NCBI GenBank assembly: GCA_902791625.1
Contig: CADAWN010000011.1
Location: forward strand, 1 to 35,532
Direction: 5' to 3'
DNA length: 35,532 bases
Origin: an uncultured Erysipelotrichaceae bacterium
GTDB lineage: Bacteria; Bacillota_I; Bacilli_A; RF39; UBA660
Shown here: positions 1-8,304 of the stretch, piece after piece
Layout: each line of letters starts with the position of its first letter
Position numbering within the stretch: position 1 is the first letter of the stretch
Notes under the pieces: model-generated
Database searches by the model: none
What the model was told of the DNA's origin: nothing
The model's input: only the letters and a program-made list of their open reading frames with translations
Translations under genes and position numbers: made by a program

Positions 1-2120
1 CAATCTTTTCTTGAGAAGTTTTGTCTTCCTTTTTTATCTGTTCCAAGTGCTTTAACCATTATTTCGTCTCCTACACTTACAACATCACTTGCTTTATCTA
101 CTCTTTCATGAGCTAGTTGTGAAACATGTACCATTCCTTCACATCCTGGCCATACTTCTACAAAGCATCCAAAGTCTTCTACTTTTACAACTTTAGCAAG
201 ATAATCTTTTCCTACTTCAACTTCACGTGTAATATCTTCAATCATAGCTCTAGTTTTCTTAATGATATCTCTATCTGTATGATAGATAATAACACGTCCA
301 TCATCTTCTAGATCTACTTTTACAGCATTAACATCATTAACTTCTGTAACATTTGAAGCTTCACAAATGATCTTAGTAATCATTTCTCCACCTCTACCAA
401 TTACATCTTTAATCTTAGCTGGATTAATAGTAAATGTTTCCATCTTAGGAGCATATTTACTAACTTCTTTACGTGGTTCACTAATTCTTTTAGCAATTAC
501 TTCTAGAATTTCTAGTCTTGCTTTCTTAGCTTGTTTTAATGCTTCTTTTAATATTTTTTCAGTAACACCTTTAATCTTAATATCCATTTGAAGTGCACAG
601 ATACCATTTTCAGTACCAGCTACTTTAAAGTCCATATCACCTAAGTGATCTTCCATTCCTTGAATATCAGTTAAGATTGTATAATCTTTCCCTGCAGTAA
701 TTAATCCCATTGCAATACCAGCAACTGGAGCTTTAATTGGAACTCCTGCAGCCATAAGTGACATACATCCTGCACAAATACTTGCTTGTGAAGATGAACC
801 ATTAGATTCAAGAATTTCTGATACAACACGAATTGTATATGGGAATTCTTCTTCACTTGGAATAACTTGTGCTAAAGCTTTTTCTCCTAAAGCACCATGT
901 CCAATTTCTCTACGTCCAGGGGAACCATATCTTCCAGTTTCTCCTACTGAGAATTGTGGGAAGTTATAATGTAACATAAATCTCTTTTGATTTTCTATTT
1001 CTAGTCCATCTAATATTTGATGTTCTCCTAAAGCACCTAATGTAGTTACTGATAGAGCTTGTGTTTCACCTCTAGTAAATAGTGCTGAACCATGAGTTCT
1101 TGGAAGTAAATCTATTCCTGTTGAAAGTGGTCTTATTTCATCCATCTTTCTTCCATCAGCTCTTATATGTTCTTTAACTACTATATTTCTAAATAAGTTA
1201 TATTCTAAGTCATCTAGTATTAGACGTACTTTAGTTTTTAAGTAAGCTAATTCTTCTTCATCTAAATCACTATTTTCTTCTTCATACTTAGTAACTATTT
1301 CATCTTTAATATTATCAATTGCTTCATATTTTTTTAATTTTTCTTTAATTCTTAATGCCTTATCTAATCTATCTGTTGCAAGACTTGATACTTCTTTTCT
1401 TAATTCATCAGTAATTTCAAGATGTTCATATTCCATCTTTTCTTCACCGATTTCAGCAACTATTTCATTTTGGAACTCTACTAATTCTTTAACAGCATCA
1501 TGACCAGTCATTAATCCTTCTAACATAATTTTTTCACTTGCTTCTTTAGCACTTGATTCAACCATGTTAATAGCATCTTTTGTTCCTGCTACTGTTAAAT
1601 CTATTAATGAGTTTTCTAACTCTTCATGAGTTGGGTTAATAACAAACTTTTTATCAACATATCCAACTTTTACTCCTGCTACTGGTCCATTAAATGGAAT
1701 TTTACTAATTGATGTAGCAAGACTTGATCCAAATAATGCAGCTAGTTCTGGTGAACAATCTGGATCTACACTTAATACTGTATTGATAATTTGAACCTCA
1801 TTCTTAAAGTCTTCTGGGAATAGTGGTCTCATTGGTCTATCAATCATACGAGCAGCAAGTGTTGCATTTTCAGTAGGACGACCTTCTCTTTTAATAAATC
1901 CACCTGGAATTTTACCTACTGAATATAGTTTTTCTTGATAATTTACTGTTAGTGGGAAAAAGTCTGATAATAAGTTAACATTTTTATTAACAACAACTGC
2001 AGTAAGTATAACAGTATCTCCATATCTAACTAAAACACTTCCTGTTGCTTGTTTAGCTAATTCTCCATGTTCAACAATTATCTCTTTTCCAAAAAATTCT
2101 TTTTTAAATACTCTTTTCAT
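1..2120 (-). CDS. pnp: Polyribonucleotide nucleotidyltransferase (PNPase), 3' end outside window
   Basis: Phosphorolytic 3'-5' exoribonuclease of mRNA decay. The frame is open for 706 codons from ATG at 2120 to the left edge. It begins [19 protein letters not shown] and contains the RNase PH-domain landmarks [12 protein letters not shown] and DRPMRPLFP in the first core and [16 protein letters not shown] and [19 protein letters not shown] in the second. A KH domain (VIGRGGEMI) and an S1 domain ending near [12 protein letters not shown] follow, so only the last few residues are likely missing. AAGGAG lies just before the start. It is downstream of rpsO, the usual bacterial order, separated by an intrinsic terminator. 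Recognised by motifs; very secure. Confidence 0.97.
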   Translation of the reverse strand, partial: MKRVFKKEFFGKEIIVEHGELAKQATGSVLVRYGDTVILTAVVVNKNVNLLSDFFPLTVNYQEKLYSVGKIPGGFIKREGRPTENATLAARMIDRPMRPLFPEDFKNEVQIINTVLSVDPDCSPELAALFGSSLATSISKIPFNGPVAGVKVGYVDKKFVINPTHEELENSLIDLTVAGTKDAINMVESSAKEASEKIMLEGLMTGHDAVKELVEFQNEIVAEIGEEKMEYEHLEITDELRKEVSSLATDRLDKALRIKEKLKKYEAIDNIKDEIVTKYEEENSDLDEEELAYLKTKVRLILDDLEYNLFRNIVVKEHIRADGRKMDEIRPLSTGIDLLPRTHGSALFTRGETQALSVTTLGALGEHQILDGLEIENQKRFMLHYNFPQFSVGETGRYGSPGRREIGHGALGEKALAQVIPSEEEFPYTIRVVSEILESNGSSSQASICAGCMSLMAAGVPIKAPVAGIAMGLITAGKDYTILTDIQGMEDHLGDMDFKVAGTENGICALQMDIKIKGVTEKILKEALKQAKKARLEILEVIAKRISEPRKEVSKYAPKMETFTINPAKIKDVIGRGGEMITKIICEASNVTEVNDVNAVKVDLEDDGRVIIYHTDRDIIKKTRAMIEDITREVEVGKDYLAKVVKVEDFGCFVEVWPGCEGMVHVSQLAHERVDKASDVVSVGDEIMVKALGTDKKGRQNFSRKD

Positions 2121-2135
2121 TACTTCTCCTTTTTG

Positions 2136-2166
2136 AAAAAAAATAGACACGAAAAAATAGTGTCTA
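2136..2166 (-). terminator. Intrinsic terminator / processing hairpin between rpsO and pnp
   Basis: On the minus strand, a 7-bp perfect stem (TAGACAC / GTGTCTA, 2144-2166) with a 9-nt loop is followed by eight U residues (2136-2143). The distal arm contains the rpsO stop codon (2164-2166). It probably attenuates readthrough into pnp, as in the rpsO-pnp region of other bacteria. The stem is short, so termination may be partial. Confidence 0.75.
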
Positions 2167-2433
2167 CTTTCTTAATCCTAATTTTTTAATTAATTCACGG
2201 TATCTACTAATATCGTTCTTTGCTAAATACTGTAACATACTACGTCTTTGACCAATCTTCTTAAGTAGTCCTCTACGAGAATGATAATCATGTGTATGAA
2301 CTTTTAAATGCTCAGTTAAATCGTTAATTTCCTTTGTTAAAATAGCTATTTGAACTTCACATGATCCAGTATCTTTTTCATCACGTCTGTATTCTTTAAT
2401 GATACTTTCTTTAATCTCTTTTGTTAAAGCCAT
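2164..2433 (-). CDS. rpsO: 30S ribosomal protein S15
   Basis: Primary 16S rRNA-binding protein of the small subunit platform. The 89-residue length is exactly that of the family. Hallmarks are [17 protein letters not shown], then [42 protein letters not shown] and [22 protein letters not shown] precedes the ATG. Transcribed from a promoter at 2518-2546 through a structured leader, and followed by pnp. S15 represses its own translation in several bacteria, and the leader here may serve that purpose (see the leader entry). Confidence 0.98.
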   Translation of the reverse strand: MALTKEIKESIIKEYRRDEKDTGSCEVQIAILTKEINDLTEHLKVHTHDYHSRRGLLKKIGQRRSMLQYLAKNDISRYRELIKKLGLRK

Positions 2434-2517
2434 TATTATTTACCTTCCTTTCTTAATATTCACCAAAACCGAGTAGGAGGTCGGAAACTCCTCAAACTAA
2501 GAATCAGTAGCAAATAT
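2434..2517 (-). promoter_or_regulatory. Structured 5' leader of rpsO, candidate S15 autoregulatory site
   Basis: The about 75-nt leader holds a GC-richer block in otherwise AT-rich DNA (2470-2493). On the minus strand AGGAG can pair with CTCCT (8-nt loop), while CCGA can pair with TCGG a few bases further on, enclosing the CTCCT arm. The two pairings are mutually exclusive or pseudoknot-like. Ribosomal protein leaders often look like this, and S15 leaders are known in other phyla with unrelated structures. The assignment is inferred from position and pairing only. Confidence 0.45.
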
Positions 2518-2546
2518 AATATACTAGATTTATCAAGAAAAATCAA
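2518..2546 (-). promoter_or_regulatory. Sigma-A-type promoter of rpsO
   Basis: TTGATT (2546-2541), a 17-bp spacer and TATATT (2523-2518) on the minus strand. The -35 lies just downstream of the dinD stop codon, so rpsO has its own start despite the co-directional upstream gene. Confidence 0.65.
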
Positions 2547-2549
2547 GTA

Positions 2550-3347
2550 TTATTTTAATTCTTTTAAACTCTTTTCCGGTGTAGGTAAATCTTCTGGCAT
2601 AGTTCCACCTAATCTTTTGATACTGTTTCTAATCTCTTTTCCTACTTCATAATGAACTAAATTTGCAGTATATTCATTATCTACGTTATCTCTTTTTAAT
2701 TTTGCATCTGTTTGAGCAATACGAAATATATTATCAGCTAGTTCTTCACTACCCATATTATCTAATATATCTTCTCTATATCTTAAACCTTTTCTTTTAA
2801 AAATATCATCTGCTGTTTCACCATTATAAAGTCCTTTATATCCAGCATTATGAAATCTAGCTAAATCTTTTACTCCGCTATTAACTGCTGTTTTATTCAA
2901 ATTATAATTACCTTTTCTTATTTGATTTCTTCTATATAATCTTTTCTCATCTTCAGAAAGAGAATTATATTCTTTTTCACTTAGTTCTTGTTTTCTTGTT
3001 TGTATTGCAAAATAAGTTTGTCCTAATGCAACCATTTTCTTTTTAGGATTAGCATTTTGAACAATTAAATAACATATATATCTAGATAATTTATAATCTA
3101 TAATAAATTCCTTCTTACCTTTACCAGTAATTATTGGCTTCCTGACTTCGGGAAGCCAATATAAATCATCATTATTACTTGTTTTATAAGATATAACTGC
3201 TTTTTTAATTACATTATTAAAATTTTCCCATTTACTGTATTCAAGTAATGGCATTAATTCACGAGCAAACCAATACTCATTACCAAACTCATCAATATGC
3301 TTTATATCTTCAAATAATTTTTCTGTATATTCTTTTATTTCATTCAT
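2550..3347 (-). CDS. dinD: DinD-like DNA-damage-inducible protein (BRO-N domain)
   Basis: 265 residues, close to E. coli DinD (about 274). The sequence follows the family end to end: N-terminal BRO-N-like part with YWFARELMPLLEYSKWENF, then LSRYICYLIVQNANPKKKMVALGQTYFAIQTRKQEL, the HNAGYKGLYNGETADDI segment, and the C-terminal LGGTMPEDLPTPEKSLKEL block. In E. coli dinD is SOS-induced and the protein disassembles RecA filaments; the role here is inferred. The gene sits 14 nt downstream of a decayed second copy and probably shares its promoter. Its Shine-Dalgarno (TAGGAG) overlaps the stop of that copy. No canonical LexA box was seen upstream of the pair. Such genes are often accessory or phage-associated. 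Confidence 0.9.
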   Translation of the reverse strand: MNEIKEYTEKLFEDIKHIDEFGNEYWFARELMPLLEYSKWENFNNVIKKAVISYKTSNNDDLYWLPEVRKPIITGKGKKEFIIDYKLSRYICYLIVQNANPKKKMVALGQTYFAIQTRKQELSEKEYNSLSEDEKRLYRRNQIRKGNYNLNKTAVNSGVKDLARFHNAGYKGLYNGETADDIFKRKGLRYREDILDNMGSEELADNIFRIAQTDAKLKRDNVDNEYTANLVHYEVGKEIRNSIKRLGGTMPEDLPTPEKSLKELK

Positions 3348-3361
3348 ACTACTTCTTTCTC

Positions 3362-3997
3362 CTACTGTTTCAGTATTTCTTTGTTTTTATCTTTTTCTAA
3401 TTCTTTCAAACTCTTTTCTGGAGTAAGTAAATCTTCTGGCATTGTTCCACCTATATCAGCAGCTGTTTCACCATTACATAGTCCTCTATATCCAGCATTA
3501 TGAAATTTATCAAAATTTTTCACACCAGCTTTATTAGCAGTTTGATTTAAACTATAATTACCCTTCTTTATTAAATCTCTTTGATAAAATCTTTTTTCAT
3601 CTTCAGAAAGAGAATTATATTCTTTTTCAATTAATTCTTGTTTTCTTGTCTGTATAGCAAAATATGTTTGAGCAAGCGCTATGATTTCTTTTTTAGGAGT
3701 ACCATTCATTACAATCAAATAGCATGCGTATCTTGTTAATTTATAATCCTTTATTTTTCTTTTAGTATTTGAACCTATCTGTACCATTTTGCGTTGTACC
3801 GCAAAATGGTCATCTACTATTTTTCTGCTTTCTTGACATGCTACTTTTGCCCTTTCTATTAATTCATTTATACTACGCCATTGATTATATCCTAGAACCA
3901 TTTGCAATTAACGAGCAAACCAATATTCGCAACCATTTTCATCTATATGTTTAATATTTTCAAATAATTCTTCTGTATATTCTTTTAATTCATGCAT
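3362..3997 (-). pseudogene. Decayed second dinD copy (nonsense codon plus internal deletion)
   Basis: Reading from ATG 3997 (preceded by AAGGAG) gives MHELKEYTEELFENIKHIDE and then EYWFAR, parallel to the intact neighbour. Codon 30 (3910-3908) is TAA where the neighbour has GAA (Glu). The same frame then continues from TTG 3907 as LQMVLGYNQW to 3362. A second lesion is a clean in-frame loss of about 64 residues: NGETAADI runs straight into GGTMPEDL, omitting the region that carries DNMGSEELADNIF in the neighbour. The remaining 181-codon tail is open, so a truncated product from TTG 3907 is conceivable, but it would lack the start of the BRO-N domain and most of the C-terminal half. Confidence 0.85.
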
Positions 3998-4019
3998 ACT
4001 ATTACTCCTTAGTGATGAT

Positions 4020-4069
4020 GTTATATATTAAGAATATTTATTAATCAAATAACTAATTTTACAAATTAG
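4020..4069 (-). promoter_or_regulatory. Promoter of the dinD pair with adjacent inverted repeat
   Basis: Minus strand: TTGATT (4048-4043), 17-bp spacer, TATAAC (4025-4020). Directly upstream is a perfect 7-bp inverted repeat, CTAATTT / AAATTAG with a 3-nt spacer (4053-4069). Its position suggests an operator. It does not match the Gram-positive LexA consensus (GAAC-N4-GTTC). Confidence 0.5.
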
Positions 4070-4080
4070 AGTTTAAAACA

Positions 4081-4122
4081 AATAAAAAATTACAAAATTC
4101 ATTTAGTGAATTTTGTAATTTT
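4081..4122 (-). terminator. Intrinsic terminator after the flavoprotein operon
   Basis: A perfect 16-bp stem (4086-4101 with 4107-4122) closed by a 5-nt loop, followed on the minus strand by a T-rich run. It ends the 8241-to-4130 operon and insulates the dinD pair. Confidence 0.85.
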
Positions 4123-4129
4123 AATTAAT

Positions 4130-5713
4130 TTAACAATATTTTTCTATTATTTTTTCACTTACTTTTATTCCATCTATGGCACTTGTAGTAATTCCACCAG
4201 CATATCCACATCCTTCACCACATGGATATATACCTTCTATACTAGAAACAAGTTCATCATTTCTTAATATTCTAATTGGTGAAGATGTTCTAGATTCTAC
4301 TCCAAATAAAAGACTATCTTCTTTATCAAAACCTTTAATCTTTTTACCAAAATAAGTAAATGCTTCTTTAATAGAACTACTTACTTCTTTAGGTAATATT
4401 AAGTTTAAATCAGCAAGTTCATACTTTCCTTTTACTAAAGGTTTAACATCTTTTATATCTTCTATTCTATTATTATTAAATCCATCTAACGTTTGTACTG
4501 GAATACTTCCTTTACATAAATTAAAAGCTAAACTTTCTAAATTTCTTTGAAATTTAACACCATCAAGAGTATCTTCTCCAAAGTCTTCTTTACCTACGGT
4601 AACAACAATAGCACTGTTAGAATTAGATGACTCTCTTTCATAATTACTCATCCCGTTTACAACTAAACATCCTTCTTCACTTGATGAATTAACAACATAT
4701 CCTCCTGGACACATACAGAATGAATATACTCCTCTATTATTACTTGCTTTATAAGTTAATTTATATGTAGCAGGTCCAAGTAAGTCTTTATATTTTTCTC
4801 CATACTGACTTAAGTTAATCATATCTTGACTATGTTCTACTCTTAGTCCTACTGCGAATGGCTTACTTTCCATCTTTATTCCTAAATCATATAACATTTT
4901 AAATGTATCTCTTGCACTATGACCTATTGCAAGTACTAAAACTTCTGAATCAATTATTTCACTATTATTTATTTCTATACTTTTTAATTTATTATTTTCT
5001 ATATTAATATTAGTAAGACAAGTATTAAATCTAAATTCTCCTCCTAAACTAATTATTCTTTCTCTTAAGTTTTTAACTACATTAATTAGTTTATTTGTAC
5101 CAATATGTGGTTTATAACTATAAAGTATTTCAGTTGGAGCTCCACATTCTACAAAAGTATTAAATACTTTTCTTCCTCTATTATTTTCATCTTTTACAAG
5201 AGTATTTAGTTTACCATCTGAAAATGTTCCAGCTCCACCTTCTCCAAATTGAACATTTGAGTTTTTATTTAGTTTTCCACTTTCCCAAAAATTATTAACA
5301 CTTTCTATTCTTTTATCAACTTGTTCTCCTCTTTCAATTACTAGAGGCTTATAACCTTTTTCTGCAAGAAGTAAAGCTGAGAAAAGTCCAGCTGGTCCAC
5401 TTCCTACGATTACTGGTCTTTTATTTAGTTTAATAGTTCCTTTTTTATCAAAGATATATGACTTATCTATCATCTTAAATAAATCTTTATTATTTTTATT
5501 TCTTTTTAATACTTCATCTTCATTTTTTACTTTAAAACTACATTCATAAACATAAAATATTTCATTTTTATCCCTTGCATCAAGTGATTGTTTTTCTAAA
5601 ACTAAATCACTTATATCACTTTCATCTACTTTTATCTTTTTAGAAATTTTTTTAATTATTTCTTCATTAGTATTCTTTGTTACTTCTACTTTTATTTGTC
5701 TAATTGTGATCAT
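4130..5713 (-). CDS. NAD(P)/FAD-dependent oxidoreductase (uncharacterised COG2509-type dehydrogenase)
   Basis: 527 residues. The first about 90 residues form a small RNA-binding-like or ferredoxin-like extension (MITIRQIKVEV...). A FAD Rossmann motif GSGPAGLFSALLLAEKG (about residue 104) follows, with VIERG at the second strand, FGEGGAGTFSDGKL, the substrate-domain block VGLRVEHSQDMI and the C-terminal FAD-binding GIYPCGEGCGYAGGITTSAIDG. This architecture is that of the conserved soluble FAD-dependent dehydrogenase family of Firmicutes and Bacteroidetes, whose substrate is unknown. The start overlaps the end of the upstream flavoprotein gene by 14 bp, so the two are probably translationally coupled. 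Confidence 0.88.
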   Translation of the reverse strand: MITIRQIKVEVTKNTNEEIIKKISKKIKVDESDISDLVLEKQSLDARDKNEIFYVYECSFKVKNEDEVLKRNKNNKDLFKMIDKSYIFDKKGTIKLNKRPVIVGSGPAGLFSALLLAEKGYKPLVIERGEQVDKRIESVNNFWESGKLNKNSNVQFGEGGAGTFSDGKLNTLVKDENNRGRKVFNTFVECGAPTEILYSYKPHIGTNKLINVVKNLRERIISLGGEFRFNTCLTNINIENNKLKSIEINNSEIIDSEVLVLAIGHSARDTFKMLYDLGIKMESKPFAVGLRVEHSQDMINLSQYGEKYKDLLGPATYKLTYKASNNRGVYSFCMCPGGYVVNSSSEEGCLVVNGMSNYERESSNSNSAIVVTVGKEDFGEDTLDGVKFQRNLESLAFNLCKGSIPVQTLDGFNNNRIEDIKDVKPLVKGKYELADLNLILPKEVSSSIKEAFTYFGKKIKGFDKEDSLLFGVESRTSSPIRILRNDELVSSIEGIYPCGEGCGYAGGITTSAIDGIKVSEKIIEKYC

Positions 5714-6908
5714 CTAAACACCTACCAACTATATAACCACTAATAAAAGCAAAACCTAAATTAAATCCTCCACATATTCCATCAACATCAAGAAGTTCTC
5801 CTGTAAAATATAAATCTTTTACTTTTTTAGACTCAAAACTTTCTACATCTACTTCACTAAGTTTTACTCCTCCACTAGTTACTTGTCCTTTATCAAATAT
5901 AACTTCATCTATACTTACATTAAAATTAGTTAAAACATCTATTAGCCTTTGTCTTTCTGTATAACTAATTTCATTCCATCTACTTTCTTTTTTAATACCC
6001 GCTACTTTGAATAAAACATGTAGAAGTTTATAGTTAAATATACTTTCTAGCATTTCTTCTAAGTTTAAATCTATTAAGCTATTATATCTTTCATTCATAA
6101 AGTTCATTGGATCACTAGTAAATGGTAAGAAGTTAATAGTTAGTTTTACATCTTCTTTATTTAAAAGTGCATGAGAAATAAGTGATGAAATATTAAATAC
6201 ACATATTCCACTTATACCATAATCAGTTAATTGTAGTTCTCCTGTTTCTGAATATTTTTTACCATTAATATCTAAGTTAAGTACTGCATTACATCTTACT
6301 CCATTCCAATCTTTTAAGAATTTTTCATTCATTCTAATTGGCGCAAGTGCACTTGTTAAATCTGTTATAGTGTGTCCTAAACTCCTAGCTAAATTATATC
6401 CTGATCCATCACTACCAGTTTTAGGATAAGATTTCGAACCACTAGAAATTACTACTTTATCACATAAATATTCACCATTATTTGTTACTACTTTAAAACC
6501 ATTATTTTCTTTTATTACTTTTTCTACTTTACTATCAGTTATAACTTTTACTTTTTTATTTTTTAAATTAGTAATAAATATTTCTCTAATACTAGATGCT
6601 TGAAGAGAATATGGATAAAAGTATCCATTCTTAACACTTGGATATATTCCTAGTTTTTCTAAATAGTTATATGTATCATTAATTTTTTCTTTTGTAAAAA
6701 TATTATCTAATAAATATTCATCATTTGAATTATATTTTATAGGTGAAATATCACTATTCCAATAATTACATTTTCCATTACCTGTTAAAAGTAATTTCTT
6801 TAGTATTTTATCTTCTCCTTCTAGAAGAATAACTTCATTATTTTTACTTGCTACTAGAGATGTAATTACTCCACTAGCACCTCCACCAACTACTATTATT
6901 TTACTCAT
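5700..6908 (-). CDS. HI0933/BaiN-family flavoprotein (NAD(P)/FAD-dependent oxidoreductase)
   Basis: 402 residues, the standard length for the HI0933/YhiN/BaiN family. It opens with the dinucleotide-binding MSKIIVVGGGASGVITSLVAS, followed by the family signature KKLLLTGNGKCNYWN, then SSGSKSYPKTGSDGSGYNLARSLGHTI. It ends with TSGGVKLSEVD and the FAD-binding ELLDVDGICGGFNLGFAFISGYIVG. BaiN acts in bile-acid dehydroxylation in one gut clostridium, but most members are uncharacterised, so no substrate is claimed. AAGGTGAT precedes the ATG. It lies 4 nt after the VanY-TruB ORF and 14 bp into the next flavoprotein gene, so it is in one operon. Confidence 0.9.
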   Translation of the reverse strand: MSKIIVVGGGASGVITSLVASKNNEVILLEGEDKILKKLLLTGNGKCNYWNSDISPIKYNSNDEYLLDNIFTKEKINDTYNYLEKLGIYPSVKNGYFYPYSLQASSIREIFITNLKNKKVKVITDSKVEKVIKENNGFKVVTNNGEYLCDKVVISSGSKSYPKTGSDGSGYNLARSLGHTITDLTSALAPIRMNEKFLKDWNGVRCNAVLNLDINGKKYSETGELQLTDYGISGICVFNISSLISHALLNKEDVKLTINFLPFTSDPMNFMNERYNSLIDLNLEEMLESIFNYKLLHVLFKVAGIKKESRWNEISYTERQRLIDVLTNFNVSIDEVIFDKGQVTSGGVKLSEVDVESFESKKVKDLYFTGELLDVDGICGGFNLGFAFISGYIVGRCLDDHN

Positions 6909-6912
6909 TTTA

Positions 6913-8241
6913 TCACCTTAACTTCTTATACATTTTTAAATAATTATCTTCTTTTTTATAAATACAAATTATTTTATTATTATATCTAAACATAACTTTA
7001 TCTTCTATATTAAATGTATTATCTATTCTTACTCCATTATCTATTTTTTTAAATAGATTATCATCTATATCTATAACTTGATAACTAAATAAATCATTAA
7101 TACCTAATATTTTAAAGTTATTATTTTTAATATCTTCTAAAGTATAACTATCTTCTATTCTAAATTTACCTTGTCTAGTTCTAATATAAGTACCTTTAGA
7201 TACTACTGTTCTAAAAGTAAATGTATCATCTTCTTTACTTAGTAATTCTATTTCTTTAATAGTTACTTCTTTTTTAGGTAACTCTACATCTTTACCACTT
7301 CTGGCATATTCATATAGTTTTTTTCCATCTACTTTTACTGCTGAATAAATTGGTACTTCTTGTAAATATGTTTTTTTAAAACTAGTAATTAAACTTTCTA
7401 AATTATTTACTCTATTATCATTTTTATTAAGTATTTTTCCTTCTATATCTAGAGTATCAGTAAGTATTCCTTCTTCAACACTTGCAATATATTCTTTATC
7501 AAGAGATGTTAAATCTTCTCCTAATTTAGTAAAACTTCCTATTGTTAAAACTAGTACTCCTTCTGCAAGTGGATCAAGTGTTCCTGTATGACCTATTTTT
7601 TTAATGCCTAAAATTTTACTAACTTCTTTTACTACATCAAAAGAAGTAACACCTTTTTCTTTATTAACTACTAATACTCCACCAAATTTAGTTAAGTATT
7701 CTTCTAGTGTTAAGTTATTTTCATAAATAATATTTGCTGCAACAGTGCCAACATATCTAATATGCCATGGTTCATAATTATAACCAGTAATACTTTCTTT
7801 TCCTAAAGGGTACCTTAATATAAAACCAAATTCTTTTAGATATGGATGAATTTTTTTAAACTCATCGTCATACTTAAATAAATCACCATTATCTATTAAA
7901 AATTTTCCATCTTTTTTTAAACTTATATCAATCGCAAGACCTGTATGATGTTCAGAGTATCCTACTGGTGCGACATAATTATTACAATAATCTAATCCCT
8001 TTTTTTCTAAAAAATCATCCCATATTTCTTGTTGTTCTTTTTCATCTCTATAAGATGTATCTATTCCAATAATAATATCTTTTTCTTCTAAAAACTTTTT
8101 TAATTCTAAATAAGCCTTATAAGTTTCTTCTTCTACTTTAATTTTTTCATCTAAAACATTTAAAGTATCTACTAATTTTAAGTTTTCATAATACTTATCT
8201 TTAATTTTATTTTCTTTGTTTACTAAAACAAAACAATTCAT
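6913..8241 (-). CDS. Fusion: VanY-type D,D-carboxypeptidase (M15B) + TruB tRNA pseudouridine-55 synthase with motif deletion
   Basis: One 442-codon ORF holds two unrelated enzymes. Residues 1-185 are an M15B LAS-type zinc D-Ala-D-Ala carboxypeptidase: SYRDEKEQQ (Arg65), the zinc motif SEHHTGLAID (His98, Asp105) and EPWH (Glu157, His160). No signal peptide is visible, which is odd for a wall enzyme. Residues 187-442 are TruB: GGVLVVNKEKGVTSFDVV, IGHTGTLDPLAEGVL (catalytic Asp223), KEYIASVEEGILTDTLDIEG, YSAVKVDGKKLYEYAR, then GTYIRTRQGKF. At that last motif about 21 residues that normally follow GTYIR(S/T) are absent, so the conserved helix of motif III is gone. TruB activity is therefore doubtful. 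The start ATG has GGTGAT upstream, and two flavoprotein genes follow. Confidence 0.85.
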   Translation of the reverse strand: MNCFVLVNKENKIKDKYYENLKLVDTLNVLDEKIKVEEETYKAYLELKKFLEEKDIIIGIDTSYRDEKEQQEIWDDFLEKKGLDYCNNYVAPVGYSEHHTGLAIDISLKKDGKFLIDNGDLFKYDDEFKKIHPYLKEFGFILRYPLGKESITGYNYEPWHIRYVGTVAANIIYENNLTLEEYLTKFGGVLVVNKEKGVTSFDVVKEVSKILGIKKIGHTGTLDPLAEGVLVLTIGSFTKLGEDLTSLDKEYIASVEEGILTDTLDIEGKILNKNDNRVNNLESLITSFKKTYLQEVPIYSAVKVDGKKLYEYARSGKDVELPKKEVTIKEIELLSKEDDTFTFRTVVSKGTYIRTRQGKFRIEDSYTLEDIKNNNFKILGINDLFSYQVIDIDDNLFKKIDNGVRIDNTFNIEDKVMFRYNNKIICIYKKEDNYLKMYKKLR

Positions 8242-8269
8242 AAAATCACCACTTTTATTTTATCATATT

Positions 8270-8304
8270 AAAGAAAAAATAAAAGAGTTCATCTCTTTTA
8301 TTTT
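8270..8304 (-). terminator. Intrinsic terminator after asnS
   Basis: A 12-bp perfect stem (8276-8287 with 8293-8304) and 5-nt loop, followed on the minus strand by a T-rich tract. The first arm overlaps the asnS stop codon. No convincing promoter was found between it and the VanY-TruB ORF, so that operon may rely on readthrough or on a weak TAAAAT element near 8262. Confidence 0.8.

Noticed and set aside
126..591. Plus-strand ORFs of 61 and 74 codons
   Set aside because: They lie antisense within pnp, have no ribosome binding site and show only low-complexity hydrophobic composition.
2550..3997. LexA-controlled SOS operon
   Set aside because: No GAAC-N4-GTTC or similar site found upstream, so SOS control was not claimed although the dinD family is SOS-induced in E. 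coli.
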